A stretch of DNA of 64,000 nt from Symbiodinium natans (GCA_905221605.1 CAJNDS010002624.1:1-64000); one strand, 5' to 3'. Shown: positions 11,232 through 23,812, numbered from the stretch's first letter. Notes: generated by a model not told the origin, from the letters alone. Numbers and translations are program-made.

Positions 11232-11454
11232 TCAGGTGGGGGGGGGGGGGGGATTGTGATTGTAGGGATGGTTTAGTAGGGTTTAAGTTCCTTGAGGCTC
11301 AGAGAGCTTCGTAGACAGGATATACATCACACCCCGACTTGGGTGCGCACGTACTTGGACCTACCTACGTATAGGTTCTCGTGGGCCAAACCCTAAACCC
11401 TAATGTGGGACCCTCTTTAATGTGGCGCCCCCCCCCCCCCCCCCCCGAACAGTC

Positions 11455-12005
11455 GAGGCGTGGATGGGGTCCTGATTAGACGGCCCCGGAGGTTTATATG
11501 ATTTTAATAGGGAGGAGTTTTATAAATCTCGAAGGGATCCATATGAATTTAAAAGGGATGAGCTTACATGAATTTAAAGAGGGAGCCGCGCGAATCGAAA
11601 AGGTGTCTGGGATGAGTTATATAAATTTAAAAGGGATCCATAGGCTTTTTTTCAGTTTCGGAGCCTCCGGGCCGGGGCCTGGACATTAAAGAGGGTCCCG
11701 AATCAGTGGGTCGGAGGGGCCCCTGGACCACCCCCTTGTCGGATTGAACGAAACCAGTTTTTTCAAATGGTTTCTTAAAGGAAATTAAGGGTTTCGGGCC
11801 GGTTGGAATGGATGAGGCCGGCCTTGAAAGTCACAAGGTCCGGCCTTAAAATCATAAGGCGAGCCTCCGGGCCGAAACAAGCCCCAAATCCTTACAACAA
11901 AGCAGGATTTCGGGAACCGTTTGACTTTAAAGAGGGACCCGCAACAGTCAGGGTGTCCTGAAATTCGGTCAAAGTGACTTTAAAGAGGAGGCCCCTACTA
12001 AACCG
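11455..12005. other. 550-base stretch without telomere-like repeats, no gene seen
   Basis: A degenerate motif AATTTAAAAGGGATCCATA and variants (CTTTAAAGAGGGACCCG) recurs about eight times. The phrase GAGCCTCCGGGCCG appears twice (about 11,660 and 11,862). It looks like decayed repeat; I see no convincing coding region. Confidence 0.4.
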
Positions 12006-12268
12006 GGTCCAACATTAAACCCTAAACCCTAAACCCTAAACCCTAAACCCTAAACCCTAAACCCTGAACCCTGAACCCTGAACCCTGAACCCTAAACCCA
12101 AAACCCTAAACCCTGCTTGCTAGGTTTGGGGAGGGGGGGGGGGGAGGGTTTCGGGTGAATTGTCTAGGGTGAGACGTGCAGCGCCACGACGTGCAATTCT
12201 GGAGAGCTTAGCCAAAATAGCCCTGTGGGGGTTAGGGTTGAGGGTTTAGGGTTTAGGGTTTAGGGCTA

Positions 12269-12391
<123 letters not shown>

Positions 12392-12858
12392 TTAGGGTAA
12401 GGGGGAAACCCGGGACGCGAAAAACATGAATGGGTGGCATTTTCCGGAAGAGCCAGCTGTAAGCCCACCCGTTTTCAGAACAGAAGACTGTAAGTCTTCA
12501 AAACCCTCAAGGCCCAACCGAAACCTTAGACTTTAAACTTTAAACCCTAAACCCTAAACCCTGAACCCTCAACCCTCAACCCTCAACCCTAAACCCTAAT
12601 CCCTCCTACACAATTCGAAGCCGGGAGGACACACCCGAGGAAGCGGATGAGGTCCTCCTGGAGCTCTCAGCTTAGCGAAAGCCATTTTTGGGATTTAGGG
12701 ATTAGGCCCCAAAACCCTAAACCCTAAACCCCAAACCCCAAACCCAAAACCCTAAACCCCAAACCCTAAACCCTAAACCTTAGGTGCGAGGGTGGTGGTA
12801 ACCGGTAAGCCGAAGTTCGGTCGATCTCACAGTTAAGGGCTCAGGGCACTAAGCGTGT

Positions 12859-12860
<2 letters not shown>

Positions 12861-12917
<57 letters not shown>

Positions 12918-12937
12918 GGGGGGGGGGGGGGGGGGCG
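12861..12937. repeat. (GA)n microsatellite followed by a G-run
   Basis: About 28 GA dinucleotides followed by a run of about 19 G. Confidence 0.9.
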
Positions 12938-14458
12938 CCAGAAGCCTAAACCCTAACCTCTCTGTCCAGTCCCCAGACCTACCTTCGCATACAAACACCT
13001 CTGAATTTTGGTGGGTACTGGGTATTGCGTTTATGGCTTTTGGGCTCGGAAGCCCAAAAGCCCAACAAATCCTTCCATCCCAACTGTCTGAAGCCACCCT
13101 ATTGACCCTACCCTATTCAGGCCTCTTCCTGCGCCCCATAACAACCCTTACACCCTACCCCAAAGGAACCCACCCCCCAAGCCTATCCCTCAGAAGCCTC
13201 AAAACAAACAACCCAGGAATCCCTGCAGAATCATAACCCTAGATAAACCTAGAAAAAAGCCTCCAAAACCCCACAGAAACCCTAAACCCTAAACCCCTAA
13301 ACTAAACCCCGAAATCCTAACCCACCTCTCCCACCCCCCCAAAAAATTATATATATATATATATATACATATTATAAAAAAAAAAACAATCAAGCTGGGC
13401 CCAGGTTCTGGGACGGGGATGACCCGCCCGAGCGTGTGGAACGCTGCCTGGTCCGGGCGATGTGGCAGGGCTCCCCGGGATTCGGGTTCAGGGTTCAGGG
13501 TTTTTGGGTTCTGGGTTTTTGGGTTCAGGGTTCAGGGTTCAGGGTTCAGGGTTCAGGGTTTAGGGTTTAGGGTTTAGGGTTTAGGGTTTAGGGTTAGGGT
13601 TGTTCAGGGTTTGGGTTGTTTGGGTTTATGGTTTAGGAAAAGTTTAGGGTTTAGCCCCTATTGAGACTTAGAAGTTTGGGGCTCTGGGGGTTTTGGGCTC
13701 ACATCCACGTCAGGGCTTCTAGTGTTTGGGGAGACGTTGGGTTTAAGTTTAAGGTTTAGGACGTACAGATTTCAGGGCTTTTGGTGTTTAGGGTGCTCAC
13801 TTATTTTTCATTTCTGGTTTCCGTGTCTTATACTTGTAGGGCTTATGAGGTTCAGGTTGTTTTGTGGGTTTAAGGATTTTCTGGTTTAGGGGGGTTATTG
13901 CCGGGACCCCCCCCCCCCTTGATTATTGAAGCTGCTGGGTTCCTGCATCAACCCCATTGCGCCCATGGCACAAAAGAGGTACCCATTCATTCCTGGGTTA
14001 TCGGTGGACCTAGTTTTTGGCATCATTTATCGGCGTCGTTAGTGTGTAATTAGGGTTTAGAGTTGAGGGTCCAGAGATTGAAGGTCAATCAGGGTTTAGG
14101 CTTCCTAAACCCTAAACCCTACACCCTAAACCCCATATTCCCCCCGGCTGCTTGGGCTTACAGCGAGCAGAGTGGCGCGATTGAAACGTGCTGAACCAGC
14201 AGTTCTGGACTCCAGCTCGTCGAGTTCCGCGCGCCCACGAACCAGGGTCTAGGGTTTACGGTTCGGGTTTAGGGTTTAGGGTTTAGGGTTTAGGGTTTAG
14301 AGTTTAGGGTTTAGGGTTTAGGATTTAGGGTTTAGGGTCTTGGGTTTTGGGTTTAGGGTTTAGGGTTTTGGGTTTACAGAGGCTTCCGTGCTGCCACACG
14401 GGGCTCATGCCCGCGCGGTGGAGGACGTCGACGTCTGAGCACGTGACGAATCTGCGAC

Positions 14459-14887
14459 ATGTCCCAGGAGGTCGACTTCATCGTGATCCCAGTCCATGAA
14501 CTCTCAATGGAACAGCAGACCAGGATCAATGAAGCTCGCGAAAGTGTATTCGGCAAAGACGCAGGAATCGCCGATTTTCATGCTCACTTCGGTGCCGGTG
14601 CGATGTGTTTGCTGCTCGGGTCGTCTCCGGAGCCAGCCCCTGCCGGCGCGTCTGTGGTAAACTGGCGTGCGTTTTGCATCGTCCGTGAGATGCCCCCGAT
14701 TCGTGTTCAAAGCGACGAGTTTCCTTGTGTGGGCGTGTGTTCGGTCATCTCGCTGGTTCCGGGACAGGGCTATGGGAAGCAACTGATGACGATGGTCCGC
14801 GACTTCGTTTCACACAGATACCCCCTCCACCAAGCGCTGGGATTCACCGGAGCCACCAACTTCTTCAAACAATGTGAGGCTTGGTAG
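14459..14887 (+). CDS. GNAT-type N-acetyltransferase-like fragment
   Basis: A 142-codon frame from ATG 14,459. The N-terminal third (IPVHELSMEQQTRINEARES, then VFGKDAG) and the middle resemble the start of a small GNAT N-acetyltransferase. The segment SVISLVPGQGYGKQLM fits the acetyl-CoA-binding motif A (Q/R-x-x-G-x-G/A, here Q-G-Y-G). GNAT enzymes transfer acetyl from acetyl-CoA to an amine; the substrate here is unknown. The region after motif A is short (ends FFKQCEAW) compared with typical 150-180 residue members. The stop codon TAG lies in the first bases of a family 3 MITE (14,883-14,985), so the frame is probably an exon cut by an intron-like element and not a complete protein. Assignment rests on motif A only. 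Confidence 0.55.
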   Translation: MSQEVDFIVIPVHELSMEQQTRINEARESVFGKDAGIADFHAHFGAGAMCLLLGSSPEPAPAGASVVNWRAFCIVREMPPIRVQSDEFPCVGVCSVISLVPGQGYGKQLMTMVRDFVSHRYPLHQALGFTGATNFFKQCEAW

Positions 14888-14985
14888 CCCGTGGTACCTT
14901 TTCCCGCCTGTTTGGTTCTGGGTTCCCTTGTACCTCAACCAACCCAAAAAAGCGTGCCCTGATTGTAACTTGGTTTCTGGGCTAC
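14883..14985. mobile_element. MITE-like element, family 3, directly after the GNAT frame
   Basis: Left end GGTAGCCCGTGGTACC and right end GGTTTCTGGGCTACC are imperfect inverted repeats. The core GGGTTCCCTTGTACC and AAAGCGTGCCC matches the family. Its first bases create the stop of the preceding open frame. Confidence 0.6.
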
Positions 14986-15034
14986 CCTAAACCCGAAACC
15001 CTAAACCCTAAACCCTAAACCCTACCAAGGACGG

Positions 15035-15160
15035 TTGGCAGGTTGCACCTGGACTTATCTCTCGGTTTGTCTTCGTCCATCCCGAAACGCTCGAGCCCGA
15101 GCTCGACGACGATGGCGATGCCTTCTTCCTGGCACTTCCGCACGGCGGAGGCTAGGTAGG
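15035..15160. other. Island open on both strands (possible exon, strand unclear)
   Basis: Plus strand: a frame including VFVHPETLEPELDDDGDAFF ends at TAG about 15,156. Minus strand: a frame including AVRKCQEEGIAIVVELGLER, with GC-rich third positions and a possible AG|GTGC donor. Both look protein-like; the minus frame seems slightly better. No family is recognised. Confidence 0.3.
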
Positions 15161-15238
15161 CGGTTGAGTTTGGTTTTTTGTTTTTTGTTTTTCTTTCTTC
15201 ATTGTTTTCCATATTTTCCCCTATTGTTGGTTTAGGGT

Positions 15239-15310
15239 TTATAGGGTTATAGGGTTATAGGGTTATAGGGTTATAGGGTTATAGGGTTATAGGGTTATAG
15301 GGTTATAGGG
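15239..15310. repeat. Variant 8-mer array (TTATAGGG)n
   Basis: About nine consecutive GGGTTATA units pass into normal TTTAGGG units: a change in unit length from 7 to 8 within one array. Confidence 0.9.
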
Positions 15311-15349
15311 TTTAGGGTTTAGGGTTTAGGGTTTAGGGTTCTAGGCTTT

Positions 15350-15478
15350 CAGGAATATTTTTCAAGAGGGTTTTTAAGAGCCATCCCAGGAGGGAATCGA
15401 CTCATCGAAGCTGTGGAAGCGATTCCGGCTCCCCTCGACCTCGAGCGCCGGGCCGTCATCCGGATCCCTTTTTGGTGA
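15350..15478 (+). other. Open island (possible exon)
   Basis: The frame includes GNRLIEAVEAIPAPLDLERR and stops at TGA 15,476-15,478, about 40 codons between telomere-like arrays. No family is recognised. Confidence 0.3.
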
Positions 15479-16209
15479 CGTTTGCGCGTCGCGGGGGAGC
15501 TGGAGATGCCGTAGTAGGGACACCGGCTTGCTTCATCGACCTGGAGGGTTTAGGGTTTAGGGTTTATGGGTTCAGGGTTTAGGGTTTAGGGTTTTATTAG
15601 GGTTCAGGGTTTAGGGTTTAATTAGGGTTTAGGGTTTAGGGACCAATCAGCATGATGGTGGTGGAGCGGCGAGGTACGGCACGCCGAGCGGATGAAGTGG
15701 ATGGAATGCAACCCTAAACCCTGTAAACCCTAAACCCTAAACCCTATAAACCCTAAGCCCTAAACCCAGCATGGAGACCAGAGTCCTTGACCGGGCATTT
15801 TGGACCCTCAACCCCAAACCCTAAACCCCCAAGCCCTAATCCCTAAGCAAACCCTAAACCCTAAACCCTAAACCCTAAACCCTAAACCCTAAACCCTAAA
15901 CCCTAAACCCTAAACCCTAAACCCTAAACCGACGGCCTCCTGGCGCGTACTGCAAGCAACTCTAGGTCCCTTTCTCAAAGAAGGACGGCCAGCACATAGT
16001 CTGGATGACAAGCCTAGAATCATAGCCCTAAACCCAGGGTTTAGGGTTCAGGGTTAGGGTTTAGGGTTTAGGGTTTAGGGTTTAGGGTTTAGGCTTTAGG
16101 GTTTAGGGTTTAGGGTTGCGCCCGAAACCCACACGTTCCACTCCCCAAGAAGCCCTCCGACTCCCCCGATAGGAGGTCGGCTTTGGTTCTTGTCACGTTC
16201 TTGTCTTCA

Positions 16210-16312
16210 CTAGACGCAAGAGTAACCTAGGAATACAAAGGGCGCCCTTTTTGGTTTAAAGGGGCTTCTACGGGAACCTCAGCCCCAAAAAAAGCGGAAT
16301 AAGGGCCTACCC
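16210..16312. mobile_element. MITE-like element, family 3, reverse orientation
   Basis: Reverse complement of the family layout: GAGTAACCTAGGAATA, then GGGCGCCCTTTTTGGTTTA, then GGAATAAGGGCCTACCC. It is followed immediately by a CCCTAAA array. Confidence 0.55.
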
Positions 16313-16587
16313 TAAACCCTAAACCCTAAACCCTAAACCCTAAACCCTAAACCCTAAACCCTAAACCCTAAACCCTAAACCCTAAACCCTAAACCCCAGC
16401 GCGGCAAGATGCAAGTCCTTTGCTGATGGGCTGGGGCTTCATTTCTCTCATGGGTTTCCCTCCTACCCTCCTCTATTCCCTAGGTCCCCCTCATAAGGCT
16501 AGTGTGGGATAACTAAGCCTAATTAAGGGTATTAAAGGGGGAACCTAGGGGAGGGGGGGGGGAGTAGGGAAATCCATGATTCTTTAA

Positions 16588-16704
16588 CGCCCAACGACAA
16601 ACGCAATCGCACGGTTATAGTTTCCCGTGTGAACCCTGACGTGGCCCCTGCAGCTTTGGATTCTCAGTACAAGATGCGAGCAGCCACTTCCACCCTCAAC
16701 CCGA
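16588..16704 (+). other. Open island (possible exon)
   Basis: The frame includes NRTVIVSRVNPDVAPAALDS and is open for about 39 codons in non-repetitive sequence. No family is recognised. Confidence 0.25.
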
Positions 16705-16862
16705 AACCCCAACGATTGCACAATTGTTGCACACCTGGGTCCTAACCCTCCCTCTAAACCCTCTAAACCCTCTAAACCCCGTAAACCCTCTAAACCAAAG
16801 ACCCCAAACCCTAAACCTATCCTAAAACCTAAACCCTAAACCCTAAACCCTAAACCTAAACC

Positions 16863-16976
16863 AAGGTCCTAGCCCGGTTTGCCGGCCTGGCAACTGTGCG
16901 GCGTGGCGAGGTCCGAGTCTCGGACACACCCGGGTCCTGGCATTCTTTCTCGTTGGCCCACTCAACAACCGCATAA
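16863..16976 (+). other. Open island (possible exon)
   Basis: A frame starting KVLARFAGLATVRRGEVRVS is open for 37 codons to TAA 16,974-16,976. It begins right after a CCCTAAA array and ends at the next array. Confidence 0.3.
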
Positions 16977-19030
16977 CCCTTTTAGGGTTTAGGGTCTAGG
17001 GTTTAGGGTTTAGGGTTTAGGGTTTAGGGTTTAGAGTTTAAGGTTTAGGGTTTAGGGTTTTAGGCTTTATACTTAGGGTAAGCTTGAAGAAGGGCTACGC
17101 TGAGCTTACCCGGAAGACGGCTCCAGCCTTACCAAGGCCTGCATGTACCCTAGACCCTAAACCATGAACCCTTCAACCCAAAAGCCAGCAAAAGAGGCCC
17201 CCGGAAGCGTACCCACACTCAGCACCTGCCCAATTCCGTCCGAAGACCCAGAAACCACCACCCTCTAGTTGGGTGGCTACGCAAGTCGGTACTATGTGGG
17301 GATACTTTACTGCCTACTAGGTCCACCGAAACCACCAGTAGACCCTGAACACCTAAACCCTCAAAGTCTAACCTTTACATGTCCCTCAAAAAGCCCTAAG
17401 CCCCCCACAAAGTGTGGATTCAAACCCTGAACACCCTAAACCTTAAACCCTAAATCCCAACAAAACCCAGGGTGTGGCATGCCTTAACGCCCTTTTCGAG
17501 GCGTGGCTTGCATGGGAGTTGCGAGTTACGGAGGGCTTGGAGGTTTTCAGAATCTTCACCCCAAGCCCTAAACCCTAAACCCTAAACCCGGAAGACTAAG
17601 TAACTTCCTTAAACCTTAAACCTTACACCCCAGCACTTCACAAGCCTGTTCGGCATTGGCCCTTTTGGGGTTCTGGGCTCTCCTGAACCCTAAACCCCAA
17701 ACCCTAAACCCTAAACCCGAAACCCGAAACCCTAAACCCTAAACCCTAAACCCTGCCCTATACCCTCTCCCTTGTTGTAAAACCTAAAGTCGGCGACCAC
17801 CAACAAGGGGGTTTAAGTCGAGCCCTACCACCCGATGCGCTAAACCCTAGACCCGAAACCCTTGGCACTCCTTGGCTGGGCCTTCGTGTTCTGGGTTTTG
17901 GAGTACTGTACTTTAATACTTTTTTTGGTTCTTGGTTCCTATTATAGCTACTTATACCTGAAAAGTATATATTTTTTTCCAGGGTCTACTCCAAAGGTAG
18001 GTGTTTAAGAAGGGTCATGGGGCTACAAGCCAGGCCCGGAGGATGGAGTCTCCTAAGTTTGGGGTTTAGAGTTTGGGGTTTAGGGTTTGGGGGTTTACGG
18101 TTGAGGGTTTAAGGATTTAGGGTTTGGGGTTTAGGGGTTTAGTGTCCAGAGTTTGGGGGTTTTAGCATTGAGGGGTCGGCCGACTGACCCGGGTTCTAAC
18201 ATTCTTTGTTCATACATTACCAGAAGCTTGAGTCCGCCCTGAGGGATTTCGAGTTCGGGAAGGATGTTTCTGAGTACCCTGAACCCTAAACCGTACCCTA
18301 AACCCTACACCCTAAACCCTAAACCCTATACCCTAAAACCTAAACCCTGAGGCTTTGGTATAGTTTCCTTCGCCCTGAGTCGTTTGGACGGGCGCGCAGG
18401 CGTCCACGGCGCTTTTCCCGCTGAGAGACTTTTTCCCGCCGACCTCCAAGCGCCCGGCAACGTGGCCCGTTGACATAGAAACCCTAACCCCAAACCCTAA
18501 ACCCTAAAAACAACTGGCTGCTGTCTGCTGTTCATCGTGTTCGGGTTTTTGGGGGGGGTGTCGGGCAGTGTAGGGTGTTTATGCTTTTTTGGGAACATAT
18601 AAGCAGAACATAGATTCATGCGTCGGATCATCGACTCGATATATGTGTATACGTACATCCTGGCAGCTCTTGTAGGTAGCACGAATTCTTGAAACCTTGA
18701 ATTTTAAGCTTCTAAGTCCGAAATGCCTTCTGTCGCCAGCATCAAGCCTTCAATTGGCGCTGCCTGGGGGTTGGAGGCATCCGCAGCATAGACGAACGTG
18801 CACGCTGCCGCGGGGAATTGGAGTTGAGGTGTGCAAAGGATGGTAGGTATTCAAAATGCTTTAAACCTTAACCCCTAAGCCTTGTCCCCTCAAAAGGCAT
18901 AGGTTCACTTCCTTTGCAAGGGCTCCTGTTATTTTAGGGCTCTTGTCCCCAATGGTGGATCCCTTTAGAGGACCTAGAAGAACCCTTCCCTTTGTCTGTC
19001 GTGTTTGTGGTTAAGGGCTTACGATTCAGG

Positions 19031-19155
19031 GTTCCTGGGAGCCTGGGAGCCGGATTAGGCTCTCATTCCCTTTGTTCGGGTTTAGGTTCCCGTTTTAGCC
19101 CCCTTTAAACCAAAAAGGGCACCTTTTATGGTCCTGGGTTTGTCCCTGGTCACCC
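19031..19155. mobile_element. MITE-like element, family 3
   Basis: Contains TTAGGCTCTCATTCCC, GGTTTAGGTTCCCG, TTTAAACCAAAAAGGGCACC and the terminal GGGTTTGTCCCTGGT, in family order. Confidence 0.5.
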
Positions 19156-19341
19156 TAAAACCGAACCCTAAACCCTAAGCCCTAAACCCTAAACCCTAAA
19201 CCCTAAGCAGGTTCAAGGTTAGGGTTGCATGTCAACTGCAAGTTTGCAAAGGAGTGTCAGGGCTAAATGCTTTCGAAGGGTTGGAGTTTTAGGGTTTAGG
19301 GCTTGGGGATTAGGGTTTAGGATTTAGGGTTCAGGGTTGAG

Positions 19342-19500
19342 GGGTAGATTTATGGGCCCTTCATGTGGTCCCTTAACTCCTTTAAAGGATTGTGAAGTAT
19401 GGGCCCTTAATTTCTATAGGGTATATAGGGGCATGTAAGGGGTCCCCTTTTAAGGGCCCTAGACCCTAAAACCCCAAACTAAGGGGCCATGAAACTACCC
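19342..19500. mobile_element. MITE-like element, family 2
   Basis: Left end begins GGGTAG and reads through CATGTGGTCCCTTA; right end TAAGGGGCCATGAAACTACC. The ends are inverted repeats of the same type as at 44,305-44,548 and 47,167-47,311. Telomere-like units sit inside it. Confidence 0.6.
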
Positions 19501-20267
19501 TAAGAAACCAGTGGTAGCGTGCCAATACCAGGCTTGCAACGTCTATATGTGCTATGCGAGCTTCTCAGAGAAGAGGCGGAACCCTGAACCCCAAAGCCCT
19601 AAAACCCCCAACCCCCCTAAAAACTTTTCATCCATCCCCATAGACCCTAACATGTGCCCTAAACCTAAACCCTAAACTTATAAGCCCCAAGCCCCAAGCC
19701 CCAAACCCCAAACCCCAAACCCTAAACCCGCCTAAACCCGACGGTTCCACCGCAAGCAAATGAAACGAAACTACTAGAAGGATCGGAATAGTTACGAATA
19801 GTATTCCCTTAAGGTCCCTTTATAATTATGCTGTAATAACCCCCTCAAAACCCTTCAGGCCCCTATATTACTTGCCCTAAACCCTAAACCCTGAAACCTA
19901 AACTTAAACCCTATTCCAATTATTCAGGCCCCATTGTGTGCATGCTGTACCCGGACTCCCACTCCTCCACCTTGAGGGACTAAGTGTTGGTTCTACGTCG
20001 GCAATACTGCAATAGTAACATATGTATGTATATATATATATATGTATTACATATACACACATATATGTGTAGTAAACATCATAAGCACAGCAATAGTAGT
20101 AGTAAAAGTAACAAGAACAAGAATCAGAACACGAGTAGTATATATGTAGGTACCTGTTCTTCTTGCAGGTTTAGGAGGTATGTAAGGTGTGTGAGGGTTG
20201 TACGGTAGGACTGGCTAGCAGGATTAAGGTTCCCTTCGAATCGCCCCTCCTGCTGAGCCATTTGTGT

Positions 20268-20390
20268 CGGTTTAGGGTTTAGGGTTTAGGGTTTAGGGTT
20301 TAGGGTTTAGGGTTTAGGGTTTAGGGTTTAGGGTTTAGGGTTTAGGGTTTAGGGTTTAGGGTTTAGGGTTTAGGGTTTAGGGTTTAGGGC
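20268..20390. repeat. Telomere-like array (TTTAGGG)n
   Basis: About 17 perfect TTTAGGG units. Confidence 0.9.
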
Positions 20391-20406
20391 CTCAGGGCTT
20401 AGGGAG

Positions 20407-20562
20407 TTTGAGGTGCGAAAGTGTTGGCTGGTTTCATGGCTTGAGAGTTTTTCCACTCCGCACATCCTTGCGGTTCTAGGGTTTCCTTTTCGAGTCCATG
20501 AGCAGAGTTCTGCAAGCCACTGGGCCAAAAAGCAGCAAGCACCACAAGCCATAAATCCCAAG
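20407..20562 (+). other. Open island of 52 codons (possible exon)
   Basis: The frame includes LESFSTPHILAVLGFPFRVH and runs 52 codons to the next CCCTAAA array. A minus-strand frame also exists over the same bases, so the strand is not certain. Confidence 0.25.
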
Positions 20563-20889
20563 TCCCTAAACCCTAAACCCTAAACCCTAAACCCTAAAAC
20601 CAGAGGAGCTCGACCCCTTCTAGAGACACAGCCGGCTGTCGCCTTCTCACCCACATGACCAGGAAGCTCTCTGGGACTCACTTTGAGTTCAACCCGAGTC
20701 AGTGTTTTTAGGGTTTAAGGTTTAGGGTTTAGGGTTAAAGTTTAGGGTGTAGGGGTTAGGGCTTAGGGTCCAGTTCTTTATTCTTATGCTCCCCGCAAAC
20801 CTAAACCCTCACAACGCACCCGACTCGACCACGGGCACCCAAATTCACATTCTTTCAGAAGGCATTGGGGACCAACCTACTTGTCTACT

Positions 20890-21160
20890 AAGGACCAGTC
20901 TAAGGTTGGCATAGTGATATACTACGAGAAATGTCGAAATTTAGTATCATGACAATAGAACGACAAGTAATAGTATAGAACAATCACATAGTAGAACAAT
21001 ATCTTAATGTGTATATGTATATATAGGCCCATATAGGCTTAACCTCGCCCCATACCCCTGCATTGAAACCCTCACTGTCACTCGCTTACCAACTACAGCA
21101 GGCTTAAAACTTCAGACAAAAAAAAAGTGTCCTAAAGCCAACAGAACCGAAAATTCCTAA
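20890..21160. other. AT-rich stretch, no gene seen
   Basis: AT-rich sequence (ATAGTATAGAACAATC style) contrasts with the GC-balanced neighbours. No open frame of note and no telomere-like unit. Confidence 0.5.
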
Positions 21161-21232
21161 CACATTGTGTTATGGCGAGTCTTTTTATTTTTTTTTTGGG
21201 AGGGGGGGAGGGGGGGGGGGGGGGGGTTTGGG

Positions 21233-21620
21233 CCAACAACTTGCAGTCCTCGCCCGGGATCGCCGCAGCATCGTCGCCAGAAGGCACGTAACCCTGAAAC
21301 CCAAACTCCTTAGACCATCTTGGACGCCCCTGTGTGAAACTTCTGTGAAACCGCTACTACGAGGGAAAGTGGTTTCAGTACCGATTGAGTACAGTACCGG
21401 ATTTTGAAGATTTAGGACCCGAAAATTGCCAAAGCGCAATCTTGCAAGCAAAAATCCAACCAGCCAAAGATACGCATCGTCTGCAAAGTCTACACGCGCC
21501 GCGCAGTACCAATTGGGGCTCAGGGACGGGCGGGGCACTTTCGTCTGTGTGGCGCGTCCGGACACGCGTCCGGGGTGTGTCCGCTTTGTCCGCGTCTGCG
21601 TTTGCGTGTGGGGGTCTCTA
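21233..21620 (+). other. Open non-repetitive stretch (possible exon pieces)
   Basis: Frames are open on both strands (a plus frame with LAVLARDRRSIVARRHVT near 21,240; a minus frame spanning 21,185-21,565). GC content rises toward 21,620 then drops abruptly into an AT-rich tract. No family is recognised and the strand is unresolved. Confidence 0.2.
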
Positions 21621-21938
21621 AGTTAAGTATATTGTACTGGAACTAGATAATTGGACAATATAGCAACATAATAACAATGTAGTAATACAATAACATACTG
21701 CAATAGTATCAAAATATACTAGTTTTATATATAGCATAAGAATGTAATGCTCTACTGGTATTGTAGTAACATTATAACACTGTGGTAATAATTCTAATGA
21801 CAAGAATAAAGCATAATCATGTAATCATATAGTAGTATAACCAACAAATCACGAAACATGTATACTAGCAGACCACTATATGAGTTTAATAATACAATAT
21901 TCGAATAATACAAGAGAACTATGACTATAGAACCATAT
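21620..21938. other. AT-rich tract, no gene seen
   Basis: About 320 bases dominated by ATA/AAT/TAC motifs (TAGTAATACAATAACATA). The composition jumps sharply at both borders. Similar tracts lie at 37,970-38,380 and 39,530-39,700. Confidence 0.6.
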
Positions 21939-22027
21939 GGGGTTTCCGCAATCAGGCCTTATAATAAGGGAATCCTACTATTGGGGGGGGTCTATACTTT
22001 AGGGGTCCCTTATGTTCGTAAACCCCC
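21939..22027. mobile_element. MITE-like element, family 5
   Basis: Left end GGGGTTTCCGCAATCAGG and right end TTATGTTCGTAAACCCCC are imperfect inverted repeats matching the element at 11,134-11,231. Confidence 0.6.
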
Positions 22028-23629
22028 ATGTAATCACGGCGCTTGAGTTCTTTCACTCGGCACGGAGGGCGTCCGTTTCGCGGGGACTTCGGTTCTCGGG
22101 GAGCTGCAGCAAAACTGCTGCGCTGAAAGCAAACTTGGCTTTCCGAGGTGTCTGTGGCAGAGGAGGGTGTGTAGGGTTTCAGGGCGCCCTAAACCCTAGA
22201 CCCTAAACCTGAAACCCTATTTTAGGGCTTCGGGGTGTTTAGAGTCAAGGGCAAGTTGCTGGAGTACCCTCAAAAACGGAAGAGTTCCGCCCAAGCTCAC
22301 CGTCATGAAACAATCCGATTGTAGGAGGGGAGCTGCTGTGAAAGGAAAGCAGACCATTCTTAGGGTTTAGGGTTTAGGTGTTAGGGTTTAGGGATGTTTA
22401 GGGTTTAGGGTTTTCACTAACACCACTATCACTACCGCATAGCATCAACTCTACAAGGGCTGTGGAACGTGGCTTCCGCTGCAGGCATTGCTTGTGGTGA
22501 CCCAGATGTCGCAATGCGAGAAAGCTGTAGCTGCAGGGTTCATTGTTTTGGGGTTTCGGGTTTAGGGTTTAGGTTTGTAGGGTTCTTCATCATTAGAGGG
22601 CCTTTGGGTTTCGGGTTCACGGGGTAGAGGTTCGGGGGTTCAGCAGGAGGGTTTTCCGGGTTCACCGGGATGTGTTCTTCGAACGGCTGCAGGAAATCTG
22701 AATCGCATTGCACTTGGTAGAGGGGCAATATCGTCCCAAATCCTACGTATTGCCATTTCTTTATGGTTCTCTTTCGAACCCTAAACCCTAAACCCTAAGC
22801 CGAAACTCTAAACCGCGTAGCTTGCTACCCCTCGAAGAGGCAGGAGGTCCGCGCGCGCGTGTGGGTGTAGCAATCCTTGAGGTACCACCTCTTCGCAATC
22901 GCACTTTAAAGCCTACGAGGCTTCCGAAGCCAGGCCGGGTGGGGTGTAGGGCTTGGATTCTGGTGCCCCCTTAGACACCCTAAACCCTGAACCCTGAACC
23001 CTGAACCCTGAACCCTAAACCCTAAACCCTAAACCCTAACCTCAGGGAATGGTAAAAATGTTTTTCTTCAGGTTCTAAGGGGAGTCTTGGATTTGGCATT
23101 GAGGTGTTGGGTGACTTGAGGGTCGAGATATATTTTGGGTAAGGAATCCGGCTATGGAAGTTCCCTACAAGGAGGTCGCAGTGCGGAACAACTCCCACGC
23201 AGTGTTCAGGGCTTCTGGTATCACAGAGGGAGACCCCTAAACCCTAAACACTCAACCCTAAACCCCAATCCCCTAAACAGGATGCATTCGCCCTAGCGTG
23301 CCTGCACAGGATCCACGAACACTAAATCCGACACGGGTGGGGGGTGGGGGGGGAGGGTGGGGGGTTGGGCAAGGCATTCCAAAACAAGCACCTGGCGATG
23401 ACGAACTGCTTTAGTGATGTTCAGGGTTTAGGGGAAGAGTCACAGGTTTTTTCGGGATGCGGGTGTGTGGGGGGAGTCGGGGGAAACGCCTCCAGGCAGT
23501 CTGCCAAACATGACCCTTAGCCCCCAACACCGCCCCAGCCCGAAAAAGAGCCTACATCCTAAAACCCGACTCCCCAAAAGCCTTCACTTAGGAGCCAAAA
23601 AGATGAACTTTAAACTTGTTGGGTATACC

Positions 23630-23812
23630 AAACCCCTACTCAAAGAAAAGCTGCAACCTTTTAAAGTGAGGGTATTTGGGCAACTGATTAATTCAAAGCC
23701 CAAAATGGTTAAATCCCAACTAAACCCCTACTCAAAGAAGAGTTGAAACCTTTTAAAGCCAGGGTGTTGGGCAACTGATTAATTCAAAGCCCAAAATGGT
23801 TAAATCCCAACA
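23630..23812. repeat. Tandem duplication, two units of about 92 bases
   Basis: Both units run from AACCCCTACTCAAAGAA through ACCTTTTAAAG to TTAAATCCCAAC. They differ at a few positions (for example gaaaagctgc versus gaagagttga), so the duplication is not brand new. Confidence 0.85.
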
